This document shows, one piece after another, positions 12,401 through 22,498 of a stretch of 64,000 nucleotides of DNA. The DNA is taken from the NCBI GenBank assembly GCA_947172415.1, contig OX359200.1, positions 808,501 to 872,500 of the forward strand. Reading direction: 5' to 3'. Position 1 is the stretch's first letter; each line of letters begins with the position of its first letter. The notes beneath the pieces are model-generated. The model worked only from the letters and a program-made list of their open reading frames with translations, was not told where the DNA came from and did not search any database. The position numbers and the translations under genes were made by a program. This DNA comes from Chondrosia reniformis. Taxonomy: Eukaryota > Porifera > Demospongiae > Chondrillida > Chondrillidae.

Positions 12401-12417
12401 TTAATACCTCCAGACAT
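6482..12417 (-). CDS. VPS4: Vacuolar protein sorting 4 AAA ATPase, complete, 12 exons
   Basis: Hexameric ATPase that disassembles ESCRT-III in multivesicular body formation, cytokinesis and budding. Exons: 12397-12417, 11870-11981, 11401-11560, 10349-10416, 9057-9176, 8642-8679, 7993-8257, 7831-7912, 7501-7720, 7363-7426, 7222-7295, 6482-6583; phases agree and give 441 residues (human 437/444). An N-terminal MIT domain ([13 protein letters not shown]..., [12 protein letters not shown]) is followed by an acidic [10 protein letters not shown] linker. Then come Walker A GPPGTGKS (173-180), Walker B FIDEVDSL (230-237) and [15 protein letters not shown]. The beta domain follows and the C-terminal helix ends FTEEFGQEG. 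Introns hold a 23-bp minisatellite, a LINE fragment, a hairpin repeat, a GC-palindrome insertion and a telomere-like hairpin. Its start is 137 bp from the deformylase start. Confidence 0.95.
6617..7003. repeat. Insertion bounded by GC-rich palindromes in VPS4 last intron
   Basis: Two short GC-rich palindromes, GGGGCGCCAGGCGCCCC (6643-6659) and GGGGCGCCTGCGGCGCCCC (6975-6993), bracket about 315 bp of non-coding sequence in an otherwise AT-rich intron. Probably a non-autonomous mobile element; no coding capacity seen. Confidence 0.5.
9179..9530. repeat. 23-bp minisatellite, about 15 copies, against a VPS4 splice acceptor
   Basis: Unit AAACACGAGTCAGATGACGA+TAC, almost uniform. It starts at the 3' splice site of the exon ending at 9176 (minus strand) and fills the end of that intron. 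No spacers, so not a CRISPR. Confidence 0.97.
9527..10285. mobile_element. Hairpin-headed dispersed repeat, copy 1 (VPS4 intron)
   Basis: Begins with an inverted repeat around TGTTTGGGCGCA and its complement TGCGCCCAAACA (9527-9610). The body ends CATTCCTACTTAGAGTACTG. The body matches 22690-23600, and 27270-27780 in reverse. It has no ORF of note. Class unknown. Confidence 0.7.
10727..11370 (-). mobile_element. LINE-type reverse transcriptase 3' fragment in VPS4 intron
   Basis: Reads in one minus-strand frame for about 180 codons (about 11370 down to 10811). Motifs are typical of the C-terminal end of non-LTR retrotransposon ORF2: [30 protein letters not shown] and [10 protein letters not shown]. 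The reverse-transcriptase core and endonuclease are absent, as expected for 5' truncation. A (GGA)n-like tract at 10727-10745 lies beyond the 3' end in element orientation. Open frame without stops suggests a fairly recent insertion. Confidence 0.8.
12056..12109. repeat. 19-bp perfect hairpin with telomere-like loop
   Basis: Arms CATATAGAGAGAGCGGACC (12056-12074) and its exact complement (12091-12109); the loop contains GGGTTAGGGTTAG. Lies in VPS4 intron 1. Confidence 0.9.
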
Positions 12418-12554
12418 CTCGACTTATTGTTCAGCCAAAACGTTTTTAATCAGAAAATCTCGTCTAGTATAACGACGCACACAGAAATCCTTTGGTCATG
12501 TGACAGTATGTAATGTTACATCATTGGAGGCATGCCTGAAGGGAAAGCCCCGGA
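12418..12554. promoter_or_regulatory. Shared divergent promoter region, VPS4 / PDF
   Basis: 137 bp between the two start codons on opposite strands; inference from layout, no core motifs assigned. Confidence 0.55.
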
Positions 12555-13190
12555 ATGAATTCTCTGCGAAGCGTGTGGAATTTGTTTAAGCCAAAGCAAC
12601 GAATAGAACTGCTTCTCTGTCAAACTGGAAATCAGGTTCTAAGACAATCTGCGAACCCTGTGAACCCAAAGACCGTAACCACTCCAGAATGTCAGGAGCT
12701 AATGGATAGAATGGTAGAGATGATGCGTAAGACGATGGCAGTCGGGTTGGCAGCCCCTCAAGTGGGAGTGAGTCTAAGGATCATTTGTATGGAATGCACG
12801 CAGAATCACTTGAAAATTATGGGACCGGAGCGGGCAAAAATGCGCGAAATGACTGAACTTCCTCTTGTTGTATTGGCTAATCCAGTTTTGCAGATTATCA
12901 ACCAGGAACAGATTGTGTATGAAGAAGGTTGTCTCAGCGTGGCAGGGTACATGGCTAAGGTGCCTCGTGCTCGACAGGTGAAACTGAGTGGTCTAAATCG
13001 AGATGGCATTGAAGAGTTGCATATGTTGGATGGTTGGTCAGCAAGGATTGCACAACATGAGATGGATCACCTTGATGGTGTATTGTATATAGATAAGATG
13101 GTTCCCAAAACATTGCAACATGTCCTTTATAGTGATCACATTGGATTTGGAGAGGATATTAAGAAATATGAGAAAATGCTCAAAGCATAA
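12555..13190 (+). CDS. PDF: Peptide deformylase (mitochondrial type), single exon
   Basis: Removes the N-formyl group from new organellar proteins. The 211-residue single-exon protein has all three family motifs: GLAAPQVG (64-71), EGCLS (124-128, metal ligand C126) and QHEMDH (167-172, ligands H168 and H172, catalytic E169). The N-terminal about 20 residues are basic and hydroxylated (SLRSVWNLFKPKQR), consistent with a mitochondrial targeting sequence. Intronless, unlike its neighbours. The 3' part from 12893 onward is duplicated at 21475-21772. Confidence 0.94.
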   Translation: MNSLRSVWNLFKPKQRIELLLCQTGNQVLRQSANPVNPKTVTTPECQELMDRMVEMMRKTMAVGLAAPQVGVSLRIICMECTQNHLKIMGPERAKMREMTELPLVVLANPVLQIINQEQIVYEEGCLSVAGYMAKVPRARQVKLSGLNRDGIEELHMLDGWSARIAQHEMDHLDGVLYIDKMVPKTLQHVLYSDHIGFGEDIKKYEKMLKA

Positions 13191-13940
13191 CAGCAGGATG
13201 TTAATCACATTCATTGTATTGTTTATAAAGCAAAATTTGTTATTTAACAGCTATTGATCATTATGTCTGGATAGTTACTCAAAAAGAGGCACTAAGGGTC
13301 TGTTCTCCTTCAAGCCTTTGGCTAAACAGGACAGGGCGGTAGTTGCTCCTAAAAGTGGGGGCAGGGGTTCCATCTTTCATGGAACTGTGTGGCAATATAC
13401 CACTACACTACTACTGAATTTGTTGAAAAGTCTCATTAGAGGAGGCTGGGCTATAGGCTTCAGAATGAGGGGGTAAACCCCTGCTCTTCAGAGTCAAAAT
13501 TAAATGTTTGTTTATTGACCAATTCAGAATATACATTTATGGGGAGATGGATTGGATTGATATTTGTTTAATTCTCTGTTCCACAAAATATCCTTTTGAT
13601 TCACAGTTAATGATGATGGTATAACTACCCCTGATGAACCAACTTTTAAATATAGAAATTTATAAAATCAAAACTTATTCATGAAGTATAATAATTATGT
13701 ATATATTTCACATGCACCCATGCGCTATACTGCATGACATGTATATACTTCATTCCATTTCCTTGAGATTAAGATGAGATATTTCACTATATAGTATATA
13801 GTATCAGCTTCCTCGAATCAAGTAACTATTAATTGATCATGAAAAAAATTGCTATGTAACTGTTGTGTGCTCCATTTATGCAACACACACACACACACTA
13901 TTCAGCATTTCACTCTATCTAGTAGATAATTTGATGCAGT
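13191..13940. other. Non-coding between PDF and beta-lactamase-like gene A
   Basis: Convergent 3' flanks; a short (AC)n run at about 13885-13898. No gene recognised. The same stretch recurs, slightly diverged, after 21773. Confidence 0.6.
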
Positions 13941-16900
13941 TTATTTTCTTGTAAAGTCGATCCCATACAGAAATCCAGGCGCGTTCACTACGGTGTAGAC
14001 ATTATCCTTCATTTTGGAAAACATTACCCATTCACCCGTCAAACCAAGCAGCTCTTCTACAATACAGGGGGCCAAACTAGACGGGGACCACATAGCCATT
14101 ACTCCCTCCTTGTAGTATACAAGGTATGTGTTAAATGATATCGGTAACTTTAGAACCAGAAGTTCCTTTGAATAGGGGTCCTGCTGAACTGAGATGTGGA
14201 TTGTTCCCGAGCTGTCCACATATTCCCCAATGTATGGATTGAAAGATGGAGGAATAGGTATCTATATGAAATAGAATATAGTAGAGGTTATAGTATATAA
14301 CTTTAAGAGTTTACATATAATCTGTCTTAATTTACTGGTGGGCCAAGGAGCTTTAGGGCGTTCACGAAACCTGGTATAATGATATTGTAGATGTCTGATC
14401 CACCGGAGAATTCATCAAAGCTACCACTGAAGAGCATATTCAGCCCTGGCAACAAAATGGGAACAGTAAACATGAATACATGAATAAAGTGATAATGAAA
14501 CCACAACTGTTAAATCTTACTGTTCCACGAACTGTTTATTGGAGGAAAAACAAAAAAAGAAGAAATGCTGTGAATTAACTAAATATTGGACAAACCTAAT
14601 CTGAGATTTGGGATGAAAGCAAATAGAGCTGAGTATCCATCAACATTTCCACCTTTTCGCAAAATGAAGTAATTAAGCTGAGTTCTAATTTCAAAGGGAG
14701 TTCCAAATTGAGTCAAACCATCAGCATTCCAAAATACTAAAAAAAACCAAAAAATCCACAATTTAGCTTCAAACTGACTACTCATGTTTCTAGAGGATTA
14801 TATGATAAAAGTGAAAACAGTTGAATATCTGACTTTTAAATAATTAGCACTGTATTAGATTTTAAGTATGTAGAAACATATAATAGAGTAGAATATTCAT
14901 GAACATACAGTGATTTTATTGATGCTCAATGACTATATAGTATTAGCATGCCAGTTAATTATATATGTCTCAAGTAATATGGAGGTGGGAGGGTCTTACA
15001 GGTGGAGGACAAGACTCACCTGGTTGGCTCATAGTCTTTCTCAGTTCCCTTGTAAGAACACTATCATAGTTGGAGGGGTATTTCCCTGCCTGAGGTAGGT
15101 ACTCAAAATGAAATGCATCAATGAAAAATGCAGCCAGCTAGAAAAAAATAAAAAGATAGGCTGGCTGGATGTCTACAACTAATGGTCAGTTTATGTAGTG
15201 CGACTTTGAAACTCAATTATAGTGGTCTTTTTAAGCAAGTCCCCCTCCTAGAGAGGTGACCATCCTAAAGAGGTGACCATCCTAGAGAGGCGGCCATCCT
15301 AGAAAGGCGACCATCCTAGAGAGGTGACCATCCTAGAGAGGCGACCATCCTAGAGAGGTGACCATCCTAGAGAGGTGACCCTTCTAGAGAGGTGACCATC
15401 CTAGAGAGGTGACCCTCCTAGAGAGGTGACCCTCCTAGAGAGTGGCCCTCCTAGAGAGGTGACCATCCTAGAGAGGTGACCATCCTAGAGAGGTGACCAT
15501 TTATATAGATTACATTGTATATATTTAATTAATAAATAAAATGAATGTAACAATAATTCTAGCACTCATAGCATCAGACTGATCACCAAGAGGCCCCAAG
15601 CCACTGCTGGCCCAATCATGCCAAAGATGACAGCCATATTCCCCCATTACTCCACCACAGAGTAGTCCCTGGAGGAGGTACTAGTGAGTGTGCACTTGGC
15701 TCCCCAGGTCACCTGTTGAATTAATTAACCTGAAACGTTTCTGAGTGGCTAGGTTCTTGCATTCTTTTGATCAATAAGGAGACTCCACTAGCCAAAATCG
15801 TTAGACAGATTGGGTTGAAACGTTTGAATTATTTGACAATAGCATCTTTCTAACGATTTTGGCTAGTGGAGTTTACTTATTGATCAAAAAAATAATCTTA
15901 ATCTGCCTTACTTTGTCCAGATCGCTAGTGGTGGAGTACATTTGACCACATGGACTGTTCCACCCTAAATCATATAAAATAGCCTTAGATCCATCGGGCA
16001 TGTATCCAACTGCCATCTCCTTCTGGATGCTACAGATGAGCATGGAATGGTGAAGAGGAGCATGGAATGGTGAAGAGGAGCATGGAATGGTGAAGAGGAG
16101 CATGGAATGGTGAAGAGGAGCATGGAATGGTGAAGAGGAGTATGAAATGGTGAAGAGGAGCATGAAATGGTGAAGAGGAGCATGAAATGGTGAAGAGGAG
16201 CATGAAATGGTGAAGAGGAGCATGAAATGGTGAAGAGGAGCATGAAATGGTGAAGAGGAGCATGAAATGGTGAAGAGGAGCATGAAATGGTGAAGAGGAG
16301 TATGGAATGGTGAAGAGGAGCATGGAATGGTGAAGAGGAGTATGGAATAGTAAAGAGGAGCATGAAATGGTGAAGAGGAGTATGAAATGGTGAAGAGGAG
16401 TATGAAATGGTGAATCAGGATTGTTTACTCAATGCATATTGAAGAAACTCACTCTGAGGTTATATTGAATCCAGTTTTGGTCATGTTGAGAGGTGTTAGA
16501 ATGTACTGCTGAACATACTGCTCGTAGGTCATACCTGGATAGAATTTTTCCACCAGTAGTCTTCCCAAAAGTGAAAAGGCTAAATTACTAAAAACAAAAA
16601 ATGTGTTCAACTGTTTAAATATTCAATTGTATACACATTTCTCACACTAACTATAAAGACATGTACATTCTAAGAATAATCAAGGCTACCTTTGATTTCT
16701 TCTAACTGCACCAAACTTATCTTTAGGATGGTTCATCTTTCCCATGCAGGAGATTTAGTAACTGAAGAAGATTCCCATGCAGGGATGAAATATCCAGCTT
16801 CTTAAGAAACCAAACTGCATATTTAGACGTTCAAAAGACTAAAGAAGAACCATCACAAAGATATGTTTGGGGCAGTTAGAAGAAATCCTCATCATCTAGT

Positions 16901-18246
16901 ATTACAGGGCTATTTATTAATGACCTGTATGAAGGCTTGTTGTAAACGGGTCTGATAGTGCTCATTGTGGACAGGTGCTTCAAAATTGTGGCGCTGTTTA
17001 CTGGGCAGACATTGAGCGATCCAGGAAATATACCACAGGGGGTTTCCCTAGGAAGACCTGACATCTGGCTCAACAGAGATCTACAGAAAGGAAGGAGAGA
17101 AAAAACAACTAGTTATAAGTTAGGGTTATAAGTTACATATAAAAATGGATCCAGGTCCATGCAAAACAAAGTCTGCTGCTATAGATGAGACTTTAAGAGG
17201 CTGATCATGAGTTGATTGTGTGCAAAGATCCATGTTGTGGCTTAGGGTGTAGATACGGTGCAGTCAATAAAGAAATTAGATTACAAATTGGTTTATGACA
17301 TGATAAAAATGGTTTTGGAGTGAGTGCTGCTAATGGGATTAATGGGGTGTAAATGGGATTAAAAGTTTGTGCATTCAGAATATTATATAATTTACATCTT
17401 AATGGGTGGATAACAGGACATGTGGTCAAAAGTGGGTGACATCCTCAGTCTCATTGAGATGGTAAAGCTTACTTACTTTATTGTTATATTGCTGTTAGAG
17501 TATACATGGTTAATCTTGAAGTCGGGGACATATTTGGTGAAGGGATCATCAAGGGATGCTATTAGACCATTCTGATACAACTGATACACAGCTATAGCCT
17601 ACAACAAGCAAGACTAGTAATAGAGATTGCTCCTCCTACTCAGTTCAGGATCATGATAGACAGTTCTGGTGCATAAGCATTAACTTACTACAAACACTTT
17701 AGAAATACTGCCGATTCTGAAAATAGTGTTGGCAGTTGGTATAACACCTCCAATTTTATCAGTAGTCCCAGCTCCCAAATAGAAAAGAGTCTTCCCTCTG
17801 TAATTTACTGACACTGAAATACCAGGCTGCACGCGCACGACAGAAATGTAAATCTTTTGCATTAGATACGGGCAGTCATATATTTACGGAAGATTTTAAA
17901 TTACCTATACTTACCAGTGAGACATTGTTTACTAGTGATTGAACTGTTCCAGTCATATTCTTAAAAGCTTCTTTTAGTTCTTCGGGTATCTGCTCGCCTA
18001 GGTCCACGGGGAAAGGTTGATAGGGACAGTTGGGATCATCTACTCTGTTGGCCTTTATGTGCTGGAGACGTTATATACGAACAAACAGTGATGGAGACGT
18101 TATATACGAACAAACAGTACACGCGTGATGCATTTTAACAAATAAAAAGTGACACTTACTGCAAAGTCCTCTGGGAAGAAAAAGGAGGCATCAGCGACCA
18201 GTAGCAAGACATTAAGAGAAAACCAGCAAAGAAGAAACGTCTTCAT
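13941..18246 (-). CDS. LACTBL1: Secreted serine beta-lactamase-like protein, copy A (11 exons)
   Basis: Member of the serine beta-lactamase/penicillin-binding-protein-like fold, closest in layout to animal LACTBL1; substrate unknown. Exons: 18160-18246, 17915-18061, 17689-17826, 17477-17598, 16925-17080, 16453-16587, 15912-16029, 15020-15137, 14596-14736, 14336-14445, 13941-14261; phases agree, 530 residues. A signal peptide (MKTFLLCWFSLNVLLLVADA) is followed by the active-site SxxK (S118-I-S-K121, in RIGSISKVF). ITIKSLLSQMSGLPRE spans a splice site, and the second motif is Y216-S-N218. A KGG-type third motif (K368) sits in KGGNVDGYS. A C-terminal 106-residue beta-rich extension (NPYIGEYVDSSG...) also fits the LACTBL1 family. 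Minisatellites lie in introns 6 and 7. Confidence 0.88.
15246..15500. repeat. 17-bp minisatellite in intron 7 of beta-lactamase-like A
   Basis: Unit CTAGAGAGGTGACCATC, about 15 copies with variants (GGCGACC, GACCCTC). About 110 bp before the exon 8 acceptor in transcript order. The corresponding array in copy B is 25187-25438. Confidence 0.95.
15757..15893. repeat. MITE-like hairpin in intron 7 of beta-lactamase-like A
   Basis: Arms around ACTAGCCAAAATCGTTAGA and its complement TCTAACGATTTTGGCTAGT, continuing to TTGATCAATAAG / CTTATTGATCAA. Same element at about 25697-25833 in copy B, so it predates the duplication. Confidence 0.85.
16033..16415. repeat. 20-bp minisatellite, about 19 copies, against exon 7 acceptor (copy A)
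   Basis: Unit CATGGAATGGTGAAGAGGAG with CATGAAATGG variants. On the transcribed strand it is pyrimidine-rich and runs up to the 3' splice site at 16030. Confidence 0.97.
16697..16884. repeat. MITE-like element in intron 5 of beta-lactamase-like A
   Basis: Terminal inverted repeats CTTCTAACTGC(A/C)CCAAAC; inner arms ATCTTT..GATGGTTC and TCAAAAGACTAAAG. Same family as 1700-1855. Copy B: 26693-26881. Confidence 0.75.
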
Positions 18247-19250
18247 GACCTTATTTTAGCTAGTAGATCGTCACGTGACCTCACTATAGCTGCTAAGCAA
18301 TTATTAGTCTTTTCGCAAACAGCAGTATATACGTTTTCTTCTACTCAGAATTGCTAGTATCACTCACAGTCGCAAGCAAATTAAAGCGATGCTACATTTA
18401 TAAGGACCTGTAACTGGATTCGTGATGACCTTTAGGAGGGTGCAAGTCAAGCATGACTTTTGTTAAGGTTATAAAACCCACTAGACACTAAATCAACTAC
18501 AGTTCAAAAGAAGCTATACAATTTATTATAATAATTTTATTAATAACTCATGTACCTGAGTGCTGCAACTCAATCAAATTAAGAGATATGAAGCTAATAT
18601 TACTTGGCCTCAGCATTCACAGACATCTATACAAAGAGATTCAGAAATTTTGGCATATAATTTGGTAAATAATTTAAAAGAACTTGGTGTCATTCTTGTA
18701 CAGTAAATAGGATATATTAAAAGTATATGTCATGTGATACTATCATACAATAAATATTGTAGCAATTAAGAGAGAATGCCATAAATGTAGGGGGTTTAAA
18801 ACCCATAGCTAGTCAAGTCATATTTTTTTCTAATTGCATACTTATGTATCATTACAGAATGGTAACCTGTGTGATATAAAATTAATTCAGCACCAAGTAC
18901 ACCATGCAATCACTAGCTTAATATACCAGATCTCCAGCAGCTATATATATACCATATACTACTAAGTATCCAAAAAGCTATGGCCACGCTCCTCCACACA
19001 TCACCCTAGTCCATGTCAAAAAACCTACTCACAGAGAAGATGAAAGAAGAAGGTACTATATAGTACTATAGACTAGGCAAACACTATTGTCTGAGAACTA
19101 AATTTCCCATAAGTAAAGAAGGTCATGACATTAAAATAAGATAAATGGGTGCATGAAGAAAAAATGCATAGGACATGACAACCATAACAAATCATACTGA
19201 GTGTTAGGGTGGAATAAGTACAGGGTTCCACACTGTAGGTAGTTGCATAC
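18247..19250. other. Non-coding, upstream of beta-lactamase-like A
   Basis: AT-rich 5' flank; no coding potential or repeat recognised beyond being duplicated at 28872-29880. Confidence 0.55.
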
Positions 19251-19339
19251 CGCTGTCCAAGTTCATTGCCCCATCCCTGGTCTTAATCTGTATGGCTCCC
19301 ATGAGTATTCTCTACCATAATTAGGTGTAGTACTCTTAA

Positions 19340-19530
19340 CTCTGGCACTGTCCCAGTCAATCTCATGCTGGTTTCATGGGCATGAACAGCAATGCCATTG
19401 TTAGGATCAACTCTCCTCATTGCCTGTTTGTGCTCTCCAAAGTCTCACCTTAAGAGTCCTCTCCATCTCACCTATATAGGGCTTGTTGCAGCCCTTGCAA
19501 GGGACTTGGTATACCCCTCTCTTTTTATTC
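19340..19530 (-). mobile_element. Penelope-like GIY-YIG endonuclease remnant (copy A, minus)
   Basis: Minus-strand frame reads PCKGCNKPYIGEMERTLKVR, then after a frame change EHKQAM and NNGIAVHAHE. This is the CxxCxxxYIG...EH...N..A.HA pattern of GIY-YIG endonucleases carried by Penelope-like retroelements. Frame breaks show it is dead. Confidence 0.65.
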
Positions 19531-19719
19531 TCTGTAGTATACATTATGCAGAATACATCTTTCTTTTATCGTTTTACTTTTTTACTTCCCTTTTTTCCTT
19601 TTTCGCCCTTGTATTTATTTTCCTTTTCCCCTTTACCTCCTTTTTTCCTTTTTTCCGTTACTTTCCTCCTTTTTCCTTTTTTCTATGATACATGTCTGTG
19701 TCCTGCAATGCTGCCGCAA

Positions 19720-19850
19720 AAAAGAGAGGGGTAGTGTATCAATTCCCTCGCAAGGACTGCAACAGGACCTATATAGGTAAGACAAAGAGGATCGAGAGAC
19801 TTGAGAGCACACCAAGAGTTAATCCTAACAATGGCATTGCTATTCATGCC
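19720..19850 (+). mobile_element. Penelope-like GIY-YIG endonuclease remnant (copy A, plus)
   Basis: Plus-strand frame reads VVYQFPRKDCNRTYIGKTKR and later NPNNGIAIHA, the same module as the neighbouring minus-strand remnant but facing the other way. It is flanked by polypyrimidine (TTTTCC)n tracts at 19545-19690 and 19855-19955. Confidence 0.65.
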
Positions 19851-20203
19851 ATCATCCTTTTTTCCTTTTTTCCTTTTCGTTTTACTTTCATCCTTTTTCT
19901 TTTTTTCCTTTTTCGATTCTTTCCTCTTTTTTTCCTTTTTTTCTTTTTCGTTACACAAATGTCATTATGATACATGTCTGTGTGCAACGTTGCCGCAATC
20001 TAAGGGACATAGGCGATCTTGTTATACTATAAATTACAAGAGTATACTGAATGCTTACATAGATATATGCATTTGCAATGGGCTGCATGGGTTATATTTT
20101 AATGTATATTTTACTTAATACACCAATCTCATTTTGAATTCAATTGCATATAACCACTGCACAATGATCATTTTTGTTTGACAATTCTGAAATATACATG
20201 TAC

Positions 20204-21470
20204 ATGGTGCTACTGTAGCACTGGTGATTGTGTAATGGTTATCACTATAGATACCAAAGTTTTACTGCTCAAAAGTGCTTGGATGAAATTCTGAACATTC
20301 AACTGAAGGATAGTTCTGGCGGTGGAGGAGAAACTAGAGAGAGTGTAGTTAGCAGACAGGCTGCAGAGATGCTGGAGAAGCTGCCACCAGATTATATACC
20401 TCACGAGGTAAGTAGTGCAAGCTATCTTGGGCTGAATTGCATACTTCCCAAAATGGAGTCTACAGCTGATATCCTCTACATATACACATATATACGTATT
20501 GGTTGTGTGGTATGTCTGTCCAACCTCATTGTTCTGATGATCCTTAGGTCAAAGCTAGATTAAAAGAGATGAATGCGCTGGCCCCAATGAATATCTTCTT
20601 ACGCCAGGAGATTGATCGTATGGAGCGTGTGATCACTGTTGTCAGAAGCACTCTACAAGATCTACAGCTTGCCATTGATGGTACCATCATCATGAGTGAG
20701 GTAACAGATTGTGTGATTAAATTATGATACCTTCTTGATAGAAGAATGTTTGTTTAATTTTTGTACATTCATTAATTATTTCTGAAACAAATTGGTGTTG
20801 TCACAGTGACTCCTGTAGTCATAGCTACTCCTGTACATAGCCAATGGTTGTTCTTGTAATTATACGTAGTTACCCTTGTGGTCATTATTACGCTTGTATT
20901 CACTGTTTTCTTGAGTCATGACAACTTTGTAACCATAGTTACCCCTTTTTGTACTATAATAATACATTTCTTCTTTTCATAGAATTTGAGAACAATTTTA
21001 GATTCTATCTATGATGCTCGTGTTCCTCCACTCTGGAGGAAGGTGTCCTGGGACTCCACAACTATCGGTTTCTGGTACACTGAGCTGTTGGAGAGAGACA
21101 CCCAATTCAGAACCTGGGTATTCCAAGGAAGACCCAAAGTGTTCTGGATGACTGGATTCTTCAATCCACAAGGTTTCCTCACAGCTATGAGACAAGTAAG
21201 TATTGCCTGATTGAGATAGAGAATGGAGTTATGTATATATGTAGTTCATTCTGCTGGTAGAGAGAGGAATAGTTAATTCTACCTGGTGGAGAGATAGGGT
21301 GAGATTTTTGTAATCCATCTTGTCTGTAGGAAGTGACCAGAGCTCATAAGGGATGGGCATTGGACAGTGTCACTGTCTATAATGAGATCACTAAGATGAT
21401 GAAGGACGATATAGACACTCCTCCACTTGAAGGTGTCTATGTGCATGGCCTCTATCTTGATGTCCAGTCT
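20204..21470 (+). pseudogene. Dynein heavy chain C-terminal fragment (DNAH5/8 type)
   Basis: Four exons in phase: 20251-20407, 20548-20700, 20983-21195, 21330-about 21462. They encode part of the C-terminal domain of an axonemal outer-arm dynein heavy chain. Motifs include [55 protein letters not shown] and [18 protein letters not shown]. Homology stops at GLYLDV; the next bases are the deformylase copy. No start, motor domain or natural end, so it cannot make a dynein. No stop or frameshift inside the exons, which suggests a recent capture. The dynein gene starting at 55761 is the same class and may be the source; its 3' end is outside the window. Confidence 0.9.
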
Positions 21471-21474
21471 TGCG

Positions 21475-21772
21475 GATTATCAACCAGGAACAGATTGTAT
21501 ATGAAGAAGGTTGCCTCAGCATGGCAGGGTACATGGCTAAGGTGCCTCGTGCTCGACAGGTGAAACTGAGTGGTCTAAATCGAGATGGCATTGAAGAGTT
21601 TCATATGTTGGATGGTTGGTCGGCAAGGATTGCACAACATGAGATGGATCACCTTGATGGTGTATTGTATATAGATAAGATGGTTCCCAAAACATTGCAA
21701 CATGTCCTTTATAGTGATCACATTGGATTTGGAGAAGATATTAAGAAATATGAGAAAATGCTCAAAGCATAA
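21475..21772 (+). pseudogene. Truncated peptide deformylase copy
   Basis: Encodes the last about 100 residues of the deformylase almost unchanged, with EGCLS and QHEMDHLDG but without GLAAPQVG and the N-terminal half. An ATG at 21470 happens to be in frame, so a 100-residue product is possible but would lack motif 1. It lies directly after the dynein fragment, out of frame with it. Treated as a duplication by-product. Confidence 0.88.
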
Positions 21773-22498
21773 CAGCAGGATGTTAATCACATTCATTGTA
21801 TTGTTTATAAAGCAAAGTTTGTTATTTAACAGCTATTGATCATTATGTCTGGATAGTTACTCAAAAAGAGTAAGACTAAGGGTCTGCTCTCCTTCAAGCA
21901 TTTGGCTAAACAGGACAGGGTGGTAGTCGCTCCTAAAGTGGGGGCAGGGGTTCCATCTTTCATGGAACTGTGTGGCAATATACCACTACACTACTACTGA
22001 ATTTGTTGAAAAGTCTCATTAGAGGGGGCTGGGCTATAAGCTTCAGAATGAGGGGGGTAAACCCCCAGCTCTTCAGAGCAAAAATTAAATGTTTGTTTAT
22101 TGACCAATTCAGAATATACATCTATGGGGAGATGTATTGGATTGATATTTGTTTAATTCTCTGTTCCTCAAAATATCCTTTTGATTCACGGTTAATGATG
22201 GCATATACCCTGATGAACCAACTTTTATATATAGAAATTTATAAAATCAAAACTTATTCATGCAGGATCATGAAGTATAATAATTATGTATATATTTCAC
22301 ATGAACCTGTGCACTACTGCATGACATGTATATACTTCATTCCATTTCCTTGAGAATAAGATGAGATATCTCACTATATAGTATATAGTATCAGCTTCCT
22401 CGAATCAAGTACTAGTAACTCATGAAAAATTGCTATGAAACTGTTATGTGCTCCATTTGTGCAACACACACACACACACAGGTATACACTATATATAA

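Larger units (their letters stand above)
12893..20203. repeat. Segmental duplication, copy A
   Basis: From within the deformylase CDS (GATTATCAACCAGG) to ACAATTCTGAAATATACAT near 20203. It matches 21475-30822 in the same orientation across genes, introns, minisatellites and flanks, apart from indels. Copy A lacks two insertions present in copy B (about 22500-23600 and about 27100-27790). Confidence 0.93.

Noticed and set aside
15873-16363. Long minus-strand ORFs (MLLFTIPCSS... repeats), also at 25810-26340
   Set aside because: They read through the 20-bp minisatellite in the intron; the real exon starts at the acceptor at 16030/25967.
19483-19734. Phe/Pro-rich ORFs at 19392-20118 and 30020-30659
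   Set aside because: They translate polypyrimidine tracts next to Penelope remnants; not proteins.
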